Numbered from the stretch's first letter, positions 36,198 to 45,055 are shown. The stretch: DNA of 64,000 nucleotides from Myroides fluvii (GCF_009792295.1 NZ_CP039934.1:392501-456500), one strand, 5' to 3'. Numbers and translations: made by a program. The notes: generated from the letters alone by a model not told the origin.

Positions 36198-37235
36198 ATG
36201 AAATTACTGCGTATCCTTCTTTTTCCCTTTGCCATCTTGTATGGTTTGATTACCAATATACGAAATTGGTTTTATACAATAGGTATCTTCAAACGTACCT
36301 CCTTTGCTATTCCATCTATTGTGGTTGGAAACCTCAGCGTGGGGGGAACGGGAAAAACGCCCATGGTGGAATACATCATTCGCTTGTTGAAAGATCAATA
36401 CCAAACCACTACCTTGAGTCGAGGGTATAAAAGAAAGAGTGAAGGATTCTTCTTGGCCGATGCCCAAACAACCATGGAGCAGATTGGCGACGAACCTTTT
36501 CAGTACCACTGTAAGTTTGACAACATCAACGTTGCAGTGGATGCTAAGCGCGTGAACGGGGTTGAGAATATCTTGCAACGCAAACCCAATACAGAAGTAA
36601 TTGTGTTGGATGATGCCTTTCAACACCTCGCTTTTCAAGGGGGATTATACATCCTGCTCACCACCTATGACGATCCGTATTTTGAGGATTTTATACTGCC
36701 TACTGGAAATTTACGCGAATCAAGACAAGGAGCCAAACGCGCTGATATCATCGTGATGACCAAATGCCCCAAAGACCTCAGCGAAGCAAAACAAAAAAGC
36801 ATAACACAAGAATTACATCTAAAGCAAGGACAATTGTCTTTTTTTACGTATATTGATTTTAGTAAAATTGCATATTCAAAGTCTGATTCAGTGGAGGTTA
36901 CTCGATTAATTCAGGACGACTTTATCTTAGTGGCAGGCATTGCAAAACCACAATCCTTTTTTGATCACCTCAAAAAAGAAGATACATTGTGTTTAACCTT
37001 TCCTGACCATCATCATTTTTCGCCTGCAGATCTTGAACTAATTTTGAATAAAGCACAAGGAAAGAAAATCATCACCACGGAAAAGGATTACGTTCGACTC
37101 CAAGGTCTTCTTCCTGAAAGCCAATTATTTTATTTACCTATTCAAACTGCTTTCTTAAACAATAGCGAAGCGTTTGATACTAAAATTTTAAACTATGTGG
37201 GAGAAAGTACAAGAAACCGTTCAGTTCATCATTGA
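36198..37235 (+). CDS. lpxK: tetraacyldisaccharide 4'-kinase
   Basis: It phosphorylates the 4' position of the lipid A disaccharide precursor at the inner membrane. The 345 residues have an N-terminal membrane helix (LLRILLFPFAILYGLITNIR), Walker A VGNLSVGGTGKTP (about 43-55), and the family blocks TTLSRGYKRKSEGF, DEPFQYHCKF, VLDDAFQHLAF and LPTGNLRESRQGAKRAD. The C-terminus has FPDHHHFSP and ITTEKDYVRL. A -7-like TACTTTCG lies only 4 nt before the ATG. The last 41 nt overlap the start of the nucleoside phosphorylase gene in another frame. Confidence 0.95.
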   Translation: MKLLRILLFPFAILYGLITNIRNWFYTIGIFKRTSFAIPSIVVGNLSVGGTGKTPMVEYIIRLLKDQYQTTTLSRGYKRKSEGFFLADAQTTMEQIGDEPFQYHCKFDNINVAVDAKRVNGVENILQRKPNTEVIVLDDAFQHLAFQGGLYILLTTYDDPYFEDFILPTGNLRESRQGAKRADIIVMTKCPKDLSEAKQKSITQELHLKQGQLSFFTYIDFSKIAYSKSDSVEVTRLIQDDFILVAGIAKPQSFFDHLKKEDTLCLTFPDHHHFSPADLELILNKAQGKKIITTEKDYVRLQGLLPESQLFYLPIQTAFLNNSEAFDTKILNYVGESTRNRSVHH

Positions 37236-38007
37236 AAAAACGAATTTTAAACCTGAAATTGGTATTGTTTTAGGTTCTGGATTGGGTAATCTAACCGCGG
37301 ATATCGCCATCGAACATGAGATTTCGTATGCTGATATTCCCAATTTTCCAGTATCGACAGTTCAAGGACACAAAGGGGCTTTGATTTTTGGAACGTTAGG
37401 TGGTAAAAAGATTGTTGCTATGCAAGGTCGTTTTCACTACTACGAAGGATACGATATCAAAACTACGGTATTTCCCATTCGCGTAATGAAATACTTAGGT
37501 GTAGAAACGCTAATTGTTTCCAATGCTTCTGGAGGAGTTAACCCTTCGTTTAAAGTAGGAGATATCATGATTATCAAAGATCACATCAACGCTTTTCCCG
37601 ATCATCCTTTACGCGGTCACAATGACGAGCGTTTTGGTCCGCGTTTTGTCAATATGAACGAAGTGTACACCAAGAGCATTATTGAACAAGCCAAAACAAT
37701 TGCACAAGCCAAAAATTACGATATTAAAGAAGGGGTTTACTATGGTTTACAAGGCCCTACATTCGAAACTTTAGCAGAATACAAAATGGTAAAAGCAGTA
37801 GGTGGAGATTGTGTGGGAATGTCAACCGTGCCGGAAGTAATTGTTGCCCGTCACATGGACATGAAAATATTTGGTATTTCTGTAATTTCCGATATGGGAA
37901 ATGAAGAGGGAATTGCTGACGTCAACCACGACGAGGTTTTAAAAGCAGTACAAGCGGCTGAACCTATTGCTCGTGACTTAATCAATACGTTGGTTTCTAA
38001 ATTATAA
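37195..38007 (+). CDS. purine nucleoside phosphorylase
   Basis: It splits purine (deoxy)nucleosides with phosphate into base and (deoxy)ribose 1-phosphate. The 270-residue, trimeric PNP-type protein has the phosphate loop IVLGSGLGNL, then FPVSTVQGHKGALIFG, QGRFHYYEGYD, SNASGGVN, and the purine site YYGLQGPTFETLAEYKM with GMSTVPEVIVARHM and DVNHDEVL. It starts inside lpxK (41-nt overlap), so it is co-transcribed and probably translationally coupled, then ends at a terminator. Confidence 0.95.
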   Translation: MWEKVQETVQFIIEKTNFKPEIGIVLGSGLGNLTADIAIEHEISYADIPNFPVSTVQGHKGALIFGTLGGKKIVAMQGRFHYYEGYDIKTTVFPIRVMKYLGVETLIVSNASGGVNPSFKVGDIMIIKDHINAFPDHPLRGHNDERFGPRFVNMNEVYTKSIIEQAKTIAQAKNYDIKEGVYYGLQGPTFETLAEYKMVKAVGGDCVGMSTVPEVIVARHMDMKIFGISVISDMGNEEGIADVNHDEVLKAVQAAEPIARDLINTLVSKL

Positions 38008-38024
38008 CAAATTAATTAGGATAT

Positions 38025-38062
38025 AAAAAAAGGCTCTTCATTGTATTGGAGAGCCTTTTTTG
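38025..38062 (+). terminator. terminator of lpxK-pnp
   Basis: The stem AAAAAAGGCTCT / AGAGCCTTTTTT (about 38026-38037 with 38050-38061) has a 12-nt loop and is followed by more T. Confidence 0.85.
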
Positions 38063-38173
38063 TTTTTTTGCAAAGTTTATGTTTGGTGTTTGTCGTTTGC
38101 CGATTATCGTTTAAAGAAAACATCACCTATTTCAGAAAAACCTACTGATAATCAGATTTCTGATAACCGATAA

Positions 38174-39955
38174 CTAACTATCAATAATCTGCATTTTCTT
38201 CATAATGAAGGTTGCATTTTTATTTTGGCAAATCCCATCTCTTATTTTGTAATCGAAATGCAAATCATCATTCTTGATTTCTACCTCAAAGCACTTATTC
38301 ATCAAGATAGCGGGATGATCATGGGTAGTATTACACACTTCTAAGTCGTGCGTAGCAATCATGCCATAGGTTTGCTCGCGAATTAGCTTGAGAATTACTC
38401 CAATGGTTCCACTTTGTTTATCGTCTGAATTGGTTCCTCTCAAAATTTCATCCAACAAAACAAAACACGATTCGCTTTGCACTTGTTCGATAATCATTTT
38501 TAGGCGTTTTACCTCCGCATAGAAGTAAGACTCACTGTCTTCTAAAGAGTCGGTCAATCGCATAGAAACCAGCAAAGGCAGCGGAAAGAAGGTTGCTTTT
38601 GTAGCGCAAATAGGAGCTCCGATTCCCGCTAAAACGAGGTTCACTCCTATCGTTCTCAAAAACGTACTCTTTCCGGACATATTCGATCCCGTTAGAATTA
38701 CAAAGCGCTGATTGGAAAAATCTATGTCATTCGTCACGCGTTTCTTGGCATTTAGCAAGGGATGTCCCAAGTTTTGAAACGACATTTGTTTGGTATCATT
38801 CAACACAGGAAAGGTATAACTTCTGTTGTTATAAGAATAGTTTCCAAGAGAGTTAAAAGCCTCTACCTCTCCCACAATATCAATAACAGTTAATACTAAT
38901 CCTCCTTTTTCTTTTTTCCATTTCAAGAACTTATGCAGCACGTGTACGTGAAACTGAAACAAGCCATTAAACAAAATCGAAACAAATAAATTAGCTACGG
39001 TTTCCAATTGCTCAAACAAGCGCGATAATTTCTTTAATTCTGTACTCGCCTTAAAAGAATCGCTTTTAATTTCTTTCAAATAGGCTTTCATGCGTTCCGT
39101 AGCGAATTCTTCTTTTTCGATTCGCTTGATGATGGAGCTATAACTCTCAATGGTTTCGTGTATTTTTTCAACTCCTCCTAGTTCAATTTGAATCGTTCGT
39201 ACTTTAGAAAGTGCACTGATTAAGTTAAAGGAGAAAACAGTTGAAGCGATGTACCCCCAAACGATATTGGTCGAATCAATAAAAAATCCGATAGAAGCGA
39301 TAACAAAAATCAAAGGCAATACATAGGCTAAAACTAAAGAAACTTTACTTAGTTCCTTAACCTTGGATTCACTCCAGGTTTTCAATCGCTCATACGCTTC
39401 TTTGTTTAGATTGGATAATTTACTATAGGCGTAAATCTCTTGTCGCCATTCTACTTTCTGAGATAATTCTTTAATCACTTCCTGATTCTTAAGGATATCT
39501 TGCTTATTACCTCTGCTTTTTAAAAGCGTAGCTAAATATTCCTTTCCTTTATAGGAGGCGGTTCTATTGAGGTATTGGTAGATGGATTTAGGTCCAAAAA
39601 TATCCAAGTCAAAGGTATAGGGATGATCAGGCGTATGAAATTCGGCTCCATCTTCAAAAACCCATTGATCTTTTTTCAGAAAAACATCTTCTTCTTGGTT
39701 AATCTGCATTAAAGCTTCGGCATAACGCATTTTCCACGAGTAAGAAGCGTGGATACGCAAGAAAACAAGGAATACAACAACCAAACCGCCTGTTACATAC
39801 AAATACTGGTAATCCGCACGAGAAACGGACAAATAAAAACAATAAACAATTCCCAAAAAGGCAAGTAAACGCAAGGCACCTACTAATTTGTATTTTTTTC
39901 TAATTTCATTGTATTTATCTTGAAAAAGAGCGTGTCTCTTAGCGTAAATTTCCAT
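38174..39955 (-). CDS. membrane-anchored MutS-family ATPase
   Basis: The 593-residue protein has the MutS C-terminal ATPase: Walker A VILTGSNMSGKSTFLRT (about 420-436), Walker B CFVLLDEILRGTNSDD and the later MIATHDLEVC. The mismatch-recognition and connector domains of MutS are absent, as is the Smr nuclease of MutS2. Instead there are two hydrophobic helices near 24-43 and 50-67, and another pair near 205-250, so the protein should sit in the inner membrane with a helical clamp-like segment (about 255-330). A role in mismatch repair is unlikely. A -7 TATATTTG lies at 39996-40003. It is monocistronic and the function is unknown. Confidence 0.87.
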   Translation of the reverse strand: MEIYAKRHALFQDKYNEIRKKYKLVGALRLLAFLGIVYCFYLSVSRADYQYLYVTGGLVVVFLVFLRIHASYSWKMRYAEALMQINQEEDVFLKKDQWVFEDGAEFHTPDHPYTFDLDIFGPKSIYQYLNRTASYKGKEYLATLLKSRGNKQDILKNQEVIKELSQKVEWRQEIYAYSKLSNLNKEAYERLKTWSESKVKELSKVSLVLAYVLPLIFVIASIGFFIDSTNIVWGYIASTVFSFNLISALSKVRTIQIELGGVEKIHETIESYSSIIKRIEKEEFATERMKAYLKEIKSDSFKASTELKKLSRLFEQLETVANLFVSILFNGLFQFHVHVLHKFLKWKKEKGGLVLTVIDIVGEVEAFNSLGNYSYNNRSYTFPVLNDTKQMSFQNLGHPLLNAKKRVTNDIDFSNQRFVILTGSNMSGKSTFLRTIGVNLVLAGIGAPICATKATFFPLPLLVSMRLTDSLEDSESYFYAEVKRLKMIIEQVQSESCFVLLDEILRGTNSDDKQSGTIGVILKLIREQTYGMIATHDLEVCNTTHDHPAILMNKCFEVEIKNDDLHFDYKIRDGICQNKNATFIMKKMQIIDS

Positions 39956-40085
39956 CTGTTATCGTTTTGCAATTGGTTTGATTCGTACCGGTTAACAAAT
40001 ATACACAATAATGCTAGTGGACTTTGCTTGGAGAATAAAAGAAATGGCTTGCTGTTCCTTTTTATTTCCTCTACTTGTAGTTCAC

Positions 40086-40115
40086 AACAAAAGCTTCTTT
40101 CCAGAAGCTTTTGTT
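40086..40115 (-). terminator. hairpin overlapping the end of the DoxX gene
   Basis: A perfect 13-bp stem AACAAAAGCTTCT / AGAAGCTTTTGTT has a TTCC loop and overlaps the DoxX stop codon. The U-tract (TTTTGTT) is formed by the stem end, so its strength is moderate. Confidence 0.65.
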
Positions 40116-40515
40116 AATCCCATTGATGGGTTGTCGATAATGCGTATTTCCCTCCACCAGTAAAAAACAAACTAAGGGCAACTAAAGCATAAAGCATTAA
40201 GAGCTCGATTTGCCAACCGCCATTTTCATTTAGGCTAAAGATGGCTGCGCTTTGCACTAATAAAATGGCCGTCACACAATTTATCGCAAAAACAGCACCC
40301 GCCAAACGCGTTCTCCATCCTAAAAGCAATAAAATGGGAGCTATCACTTCCCCTACGTACACTCCATAACCCAAAAAAGCGGGTAATCCTTTATCAACCA
40401 AAGTTTGTTGGATAAAACCAATGCCGTGGATCATTTTGCCAATTCCGTAAAACAACATGGGAAATCCAATGGCAATTCTACTAATCAAAAGACCTGTGTC
40501 TACTTTTCTATTCAT
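40114..40515 (-). CDS. DoxX family membrane protein
   Basis: The 133-residue, four-helix inner-membrane protein has DoxX signatures: ISRIAIGFPMLFYGIGKMIHG at the start and the mid-block GYGVYVGEVIAPILLLLGWRTRLAGAVFA (quoted as GYGVYVGEVIAPILLL and GWRTRLAGAVFA). It has no redox cysteines. It follows the small outer-membrane protein gene by 11 nt and a Crp-type regulator, forming a three-gene minus-strand set. The molecular function of DoxX proteins of this kind is not settled. Confidence 0.9.
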   Translation of the reverse strand: MNRKVDTGLLISRIAIGFPMLFYGIGKMIHGIGFIQQTLVDKGLPAFLGYGVYVGEVIAPILLLLGWRTRLAGAVFAINCVTAILLVQSAAIFSLNENGGWQIELLMLYALVALSLFFTGGGKYALSTTHQWD

Positions 40516-40526
40516 CTTATTTCTAT

Positions 40527-41147
40527 TTATAAATTAACTTTTACAAAAACGCCGTAATTTTCGAAGTGATTCCAGCTCATATTAAACTGTTCCAAATTGA
40601 CAGCCAATCCCAGTGAAAGATTATCTTTTTTCACTCCCATTCGAAGGTGTTGAAATCCACGAGTGTATTCCTGTCGATTAACATTTCCTACCGCAGATAA
40701 ACGAAGTAATCCCTGCCATTTTTCGGTTAATTTTGGTGTGTATTCTACTAACAAAGACTGTTCTAAGGTGAATCCTTTTTGATAGGTTGTCCCTATGCCG
40801 TACACCAACTGAAAGTCGTTTTCCTTCCATTGGTATTGGAGGTAAACACTGGCAAATTTCCCGGGATTCTTTACGCCAAAACCTGCATTTAAAATGAAGT
40901 TTTTAGGTAATTTATAGGCGATGGTATTGCGGATAAAAAAGATATTGTGCTTGTCGTCTTGGTATTCTGAATCGAATAAAACGAGGTTTTGCAAGGTAAT
41001 TTTATCTGATAGTTGATGGTTCAGGGTATGCGTGTATCCATAAGCTCTATTTCCGACCATCATATCGGGAGTAAAGGTTGTTTTTTGTCCAAAAACAACA
41101 AGAGGTAAGAGTCCGATTAGGACCATAAAAAAACGAGCGAATTTCAT
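40527..41147 (-). CDS. small outer-membrane beta-barrel protein, hypothetical
   Basis: About 206 residues. A signal peptide (MKFARFFMVLIGLLPLVVFGQ) is followed by alternating amphipathic strands (LSDKITLQNLVLFD, FILNAGFGVKNPG, FQLVYGIGTTYQKG and HLRMGVKKDNLSLGLAV), ending VFVKVNL as outer-membrane proteins do. About eight to ten strands are expected. An ATG 24 nt upstream would only lengthen the signal region. It lies between the Crp-type regulator (69 nt upstream) and DoxX (11 nt downstream). The family is not recognised. Confidence 0.75.
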   Translation of the reverse strand: MKFARFFMVLIGLLPLVVFGQKTTFTPDMMVGNRAYGYTHTLNHQLSDKITLQNLVLFDSEYQDDKHNIFFIRNTIAYKLPKNFILNAGFGVKNPGKFASVYLQYQWKENDFQLVYGIGTTYQKGFTLEQSLLVEYTPKLTEKWQGLLRLSAVGNVNRQEYTRGFQHLRMGVKKDNLSLGLAVNLEQFNMSWNHFENYGVFVKVNL

Positions 41148-41215
41148 TTGTCTATGCTTATTTACTTTCATAGGACAAATGTATTCGCTCGCTCAAAGGT
41201 GGTTCTTAAGATATC

Positions 41216-41812
41216 TTAAGAAAGACTGTCTAGGTGTTTTTTCTTGAGGTAACTCAAAAATTCGGGGGTTACGCCCAAGTATGAAGCAATCATATATTGG
41301 GGCACCCGTTGTTCGATGTTGCGGTATTCTTTGATAAATCGCTGATAACGCGTATAAACATCGGTGCTCATGTTTTCAATCGTTCGCTCTTGTAGGGCGA
41401 CATAAGCACTTTGTATTTTTAATCGAAAGAAGGTAGAAATAGCGGGAATTTCAGTGTACAATTGCTCGAGATTTTCTCTACTAATTTGAACAATCACAGC
41501 GGGTTCGATGGCTTGAATAAACAGTTTGGATTCTCTTTGAGTCAAAAAGCTGTATAAGTCATTGATCCACCACTCTTCGATTCCGATTTGCAGGGTGTGT
41601 TCTTGTGAATTTTCATCGAGATAATAACAACGCGCACTTCCTTGCGCAATAAATCGCATATGTTGTGATAATTGTCCTGGCTGTAATAGCAGTTCTTTTC
41701 GCTTGAGCGATACAAGCTCTACTACCTCGCTAATTCGCTGTATTTCTTGTTCATTTAAAACAATAGTCTGCTTTAAGTGAGTTAACAGCACTTCTACATG
41801 ATTCTCTTGCAT
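41216..41812 (-). CDS. Crp/Fnr family transcriptional regulator
   Basis: The 198-residue protein has an N-terminal cyclic-nucleotide-binding fold (about 15-125; LLLQPGQLSQHMRFIAQGSARCYY, quoted as LLLQPGQLSQHMRF and IAQGSARCYY). A dimer helix and a C-terminal winged helix (about 150-195; QYMIASYLGVTPEFLSYLKK) follow. It has no Fe-S cysteine cluster and no clear cAMP-binding RxS pair, as in many small Bacteroidota members. It probably controls the adjacent outer-membrane/DoxX genes. The -35-like half-sites are not evident by eye. Confidence 0.88.
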   Translation of the reverse strand: MQENHVEVLLTHLKQTIVLNEQEIQRISEVVELVSLKRKELLLQPGQLSQHMRFIAQGSARCYYLDENSQEHTLQIGIEEWWINDLYSFLTQRESKLFIQAIEPAVIVQISRENLEQLYTEIPAISTFFRLKIQSAYVALQERTIENMSTDVYTRYQRFIKEYRNIEQRVPQYMIASYLGVTPEFLSYLKKKHLDSLS

Positions 41813-41831
41813 CTTTATCTTTCTTCTTTTT

Positions 41832-43109
41832 TTACCAACGCCACACTTGTGGTTCGTCTTTCCATATAAGCAAACGGAATTGCTCGTACAACGGACGAGT
41901 TCCGATGGTATGTGTATCGCGTATGGCTTTGTCTAGTTCTAATTTATGTAAAGCACCTGAATAGGTTCCTACCCACAGTACTGTCTCATCTTCTGAAACT
42001 GCAATTCCACTAATGGTTCCACCAACAAAAAATTGTCCGATATCTTCTCCTGCTTGATTGATAAAGCGAATATAACCATAGGCATCACCCAAAACGTAAT
42101 AATCGTTTACGGCAACCCCTTGATACACGCGCATCCCTTCATCCATGCAGATAAAATCATCGCTTTCTTCATAGGCTTCTACTTGCATGCCTTCTAGTTT
42201 CGAAGCATCTACTCCAATGGTTACCCCATTGTAGAAGTGACAAGAATTGGTAATTAACTGTTGATCGTCTTTCGAAAACAAACAAAAATGAGGATAAGAC
42301 GATTGCGGTCCTACGCTTCCTATTTCCTTTCCATCTACGTGTAAAATGCGGTGATCGCGATCTTGATCTCCAACAACAATATAAGTATTATCGTGAGACA
42401 GGGTTGCATTTTCCATATCAATATAGAAATCGTACCCTTCTTCTTCCGCTTCCTTTTGTTCCTCTTCGGATAAAACAGGATGAATCAATTGTTGTTGTTG
42501 CTCTTCCAACAGGTACACTCCTTCTGATGTTACAAACAAAACGCGTTTTCCATCGTTAAAGGGAATTAATTTAGAAATCCCCAAATTCGCTAATTCTCCC
42601 AACTGAAAGGTGGCAATTTCAGGACCATTCCATCCTTGGTATGTAACAAGGGTATCCGCATAAGCGATTGCAAATACGCCATTGCGCATCGACTTTCCTA
42701 ATCCTTTAATGGACTCATCCAATACGTGAACCGTTGTACCGGAAAGCAAATAAGCGGTACGCGTTTCATACGAAGTACCTGCTAAAAAGGCAACGCTGTT
42801 TGCCTCAATGGCTACTAAATCTCCTATGTATTGTGATTTTTCCTCTAAGAATGGAATGAACGGCGGATAAGCGGGTGGAAATGCCGCTCTAAATTCTTCT
42901 ACATTTCCTTCTGCATTGGCTTGTTTTAGTAAATCGAGAATCGCTTGACCTAAATGATCTCTTTTATCTTCGGGTTCTTCGCCTTTCCAATTTTCCCATC
43001 CATGTTCCTTTCCAAAAGCAACCATCTCATTGATTCCCTTGGCATATTGCTCTCCTTTTGCTAGCCATTCTTGTTGAAGGGCTGTTGTATTGCTATCTCC
43101 TAGTTTCAT
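41832..43109 (-). CDS. hypothetical protein, beta-propeller-like
   Basis: The 425-residue cytoplasmic protein (no signal) is strongly acidic. After an N-terminal helical part (about 1-75; QQEWLAKGEQYAKGINEMV and EEFRAAFPPAYPPF), the rest has repeated short blade-like strands such as VFAIAYADTLVTYQGWNG, VLFVTSEGVYLLEE, TLSHDNTYIVVGDQDRDHRI and TVLWVGTYSGALHKLEL. This suggests a WD40-type propeller. It starts between hipA and a Crp-type gene. I do not recognise the family. A scaffold or sensor is possible but unsupported. Confidence 0.75.
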   Translation of the reverse strand: MKLGDSNTTALQQEWLAKGEQYAKGINEMVAFGKEHGWENWKGEEPEDKRDHLGQAILDLLKQANAEGNVEEFRAAFPPAYPPFIPFLEEKSQYIGDLVAIEANSVAFLAGTSYETRTAYLLSGTTVHVLDESIKGLGKSMRNGVFAIAYADTLVTYQGWNGPEIATFQLGELANLGISKLIPFNDGKRVLFVTSEGVYLLEEQQQQLIHPVLSEEEQKEAEEEGYDFYIDMENATLSHDNTYIVVGDQDRDHRILHVDGKEIGSVGPQSSYPHFCLFSKDDQQLITNSCHFYNGVTIGVDASKLEGMQVEAYEESDDFICMDEGMRVYQGVAVNDYYVLGDAYGYIRFINQAGEDIGQFFVGGTISGIAVSEDETVLWVGTYSGALHKLELDKAIRDTHTIGTRPLYEQFRLLIWKDEPQVWRW

Positions 43110-43232
43110 ACTGACTTTTTTTATAGTGGAAAGGTACTATTATTTGTATCCATGCCTATCACTACAATTATGGATATTTCCTATAAAAACAAGCGGCTTC
43201 TTGCTGTAAAAATCTCATTTACCTGGTCACCA

Positions 43233-44519
43233 CTAATCTAACATTTGAATCAGTATTTGTTCAATCGCGGTCATTTTTTCTTGCTCTACTTGATAAGCAG
43301 AAGCATAGGTTCTCCATTGGCTTGTTACCGCTAAACAGGAATTAATCACTTCATTTGGGTTGCGAATTGAATTTTGTTCTGCAACGCGCAAAAAATCTTC
43401 TCGCGTGATATTTTTTCTCTTTCCGTTGATACTTAGATTATGTTGACTGACCCAAGTACTATCAGGGCGATAAGCGAAGCAAATATCATAAGCAGGTGCT
43501 AACTTCCATTTGCCTTCTTTTGTCATCAAAAAAGAAAAATTTTTGGTGTGATCATCGCAGTTTCGCGCCAACACATTAAATACCATTCGCTTAAACATTT
43601 GTTCTGCTTCCACATAAGACAATCTCAATTGTCGCATGGTTTGAAAAACCTGTTCATAGCTATACGAGGTAATATTGGCAAAATCGTAATGTTGCAACGC
43701 ACAAAGCGTTTGACTGTGAATCTTTTGATTTCCCTCGAGACGATCGAAGCGTTTGGTCATAAAATGTACGCGCTTATTTTCTTCAATCAATCTCGATTCC
43801 ATCATTTCAATCCCAAAATCAGTTGCCATTTTGTAATAGGCCATTTCTATGCGTCCATAACCTGTTGATGTACCGAATTGTACATCACTAACCTCATCAA
43901 ATTTAATCAACCAATGTTCAAAACCTTCATCAACCAAAGTCTGCCCTGATTTAATTTGCCCTGTTTTTTCATTATAGGCAATAATAGCCTTAGGGCGGGC
44001 TCCTCCAGCAGATGTACCCATTTTCAATATATCCATCATCACATCTTCCATCTTCTGTTTGGTAGTGAGAACGATATTTTCCTTCTTCGCTAACAGTGCT
44101 TTAGTGGTTTCAATTAATTCTGTTAATTCCACCTCATAAGAAGGAACTTCTTTTGTTAAGACGGGTTCAAACTCCAAAGCTCCCATCCCACGTTTTCCAA
44201 TAAAACACAATAATTCTACCGGATTTAAACTATTATCTGGACGCCCTTGTCTAGCTAACCAAGCGTTGATTAACTCTTTCCCGTAACGATCGGGTAAGGC
44301 ATCTGCTAATAAACCAGGCATACCTTTGAAGGTTTCATTGTCTCTAAATTCAGGAAAGCTGTAAATCTTATTTTTAACAGGCATTTTGATCGGAGCTATG
44401 GGAAGTTGTTCCAAATTGAATTTGGGATCATATTCAAAAAGAGCCATCGCTCTTTCTGGATCCCAGGCTACAGCCCCTACACGCTGTCCATACACGGAAA
44501 CAAAAGCGGTAGTTACCAT
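43233..44519 (-). CDS. hipA: HipA family toxin kinase
   Basis: The toxin of a type II toxin-antitoxin pair is a Ser/Thr kinase; in E. coli it phosphorylates glutamyl-tRNA synthetase and promotes persistence. The 428 residues have an N-terminal subdomain (about 1-110; PEFRDNETFKGMPGLLADALPDRYG, quoted as FKGMPGLLADALPDRYG), a P-loop with likely autophosphorylation Ser170 and Lys177 (GTSAGGARPK), catalytic Asp322/Asp323 (RNCDDHTKNFSF) and metal Asp345 (APAYDICFAY). It is complete, so presumed active. It overlaps hipB by 7 nt. The C-terminus ends EQILIQMLD. The target here is unknown. Confidence 0.93.
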   Translation of the reverse strand: MVTTAFVSVYGQRVGAVAWDPERAMALFEYDPKFNLEQLPIAPIKMPVKNKIYSFPEFRDNETFKGMPGLLADALPDRYGKELINAWLARQGRPDNSLNPVELLCFIGKRGMGALEFEPVLTKEVPSYEVELTELIETTKALLAKKENIVLTTKQKMEDVMMDILKMGTSAGGARPKAIIAYNEKTGQIKSGQTLVDEGFEHWLIKFDEVSDVQFGTSTGYGRIEMAYYKMATDFGIEMMESRLIEENKRVHFMTKRFDRLEGNQKIHSQTLCALQHYDFANITSYSYEQVFQTMRQLRLSYVEAEQMFKRMVFNVLARNCDDHTKNFSFLMTKEGKWKLAPAYDICFAYRPDSTWVSQHNLSINGKRKNITREDFLRVAEQNSIRNPNEVINSCLAVTSQWRTYASAYQVEQEKMTAIEQILIQMLD

Positions 44520-44869
44520 CCTAAATCAGTATTATTCGGGTTTTCTTCTTGTATTTTCGATGCGCGTTTTCGCCTTTTTATTTCCCCTTTTGCTAACTTC
44601 AACGGACTTAGTTCTTCAATCACTTCAAATGATTTCAACACATACAAGGCGTTTAACGTACGGAGGATTTTAATTAAGTTTGTTAGCGATATATTATCTC
44701 CACGTTCTATTAAACTCAGTGTAGAACGACTAATAGCCGCTTGAGTAGCTACTTCAGCTTGCGTTTGGTTTTGATCAATTCGCGTTTGTTGAATGAATAA
44801 ACCTATTCTTTTCATAATCGCTTTATCAGAAAGCAAATCAATGTTTACTATATCATTCATAATACTCAT
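44513..44869 (-). CDS. hipB: HipB-like antitoxin, XRE-family regulator
   Basis: The 118-residue XRE helix-turn-helix protein (about 22-75; QTQAEVATQAAISRSTLSLIERG, quoted as QTQAEVATQAAISR and STLSLIERG) has a positively charged C-terminal tail (KLAKGEIKRRKRASKI). It is upstream of hipA and overlaps it by 7 nt, as in other hipBA operons. It should bind and repress its own promoter, where a 20-bp direct repeat and nested inverted repeats occur, and neutralise HipA. Confidence 0.92.
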   Translation of the reverse strand: MSIMNDIVNIDLLSDKAIMKRIGLFIQQTRIDQNQTQAEVATQAAISRSTLSLIERGDNISLTNLIKILRTLNALYVLKSFEVIEELSPLKLAKGEIKRRKRASKIQEENPNNTDLGW

Positions 44870-44883
44870 TTTTATCCTATAAC

Positions 44884-44903
44884 GAATGAAATATCATACA
44901 TTA
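44884..44903 (-). promoter_or_regulatory. hipBA operator-like repeat, proximal copy
   Basis: Plus strand: a 20-bp unit of consensus GAATSAWATATCATACAWTA, 15 nt upstream of the hipB ATG. It matches the distal copy at 17 of 20 positions. Nested inverted repeats (CATTATATT 44899-44907 with AATATAATG 44928-44936) sit beside it. HipB binding is inferred. Confidence 0.5.
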
Positions 44904-44962
44904 TATTATTACATAACTAATGTACGAAATATAATGCACAAAACCTAAAACATATATATTAT

Positions 44963-44982
44963 GAATCATATATCATACAATA
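44963..44982 (-). promoter_or_regulatory. hipBA operator-like repeat, distal copy
   Basis: The second copy of the 20-bp unit lies 79 bp from the first in the same orientation, in the 186-bp gap upstream of hipB. Confidence 0.45.
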
Positions 44983-45055
44983 AAAATCAGTTCGGGTAAA
45001 GAAATTATAAAGCCATATTCTGAATCAAAGAAGTAATTAAGCTATACAAGAACAT

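Noticed and set aside
44386..44744. Open frames opposite hipA/hipB
   Set aside because: Shadows of the strong hipBA frames.
43233..44869. hipBA as a phage-defence island
   Set aside because: No restriction, Abi or other defence genes adjoin it; it is reported only as a toxin-antitoxin pair.
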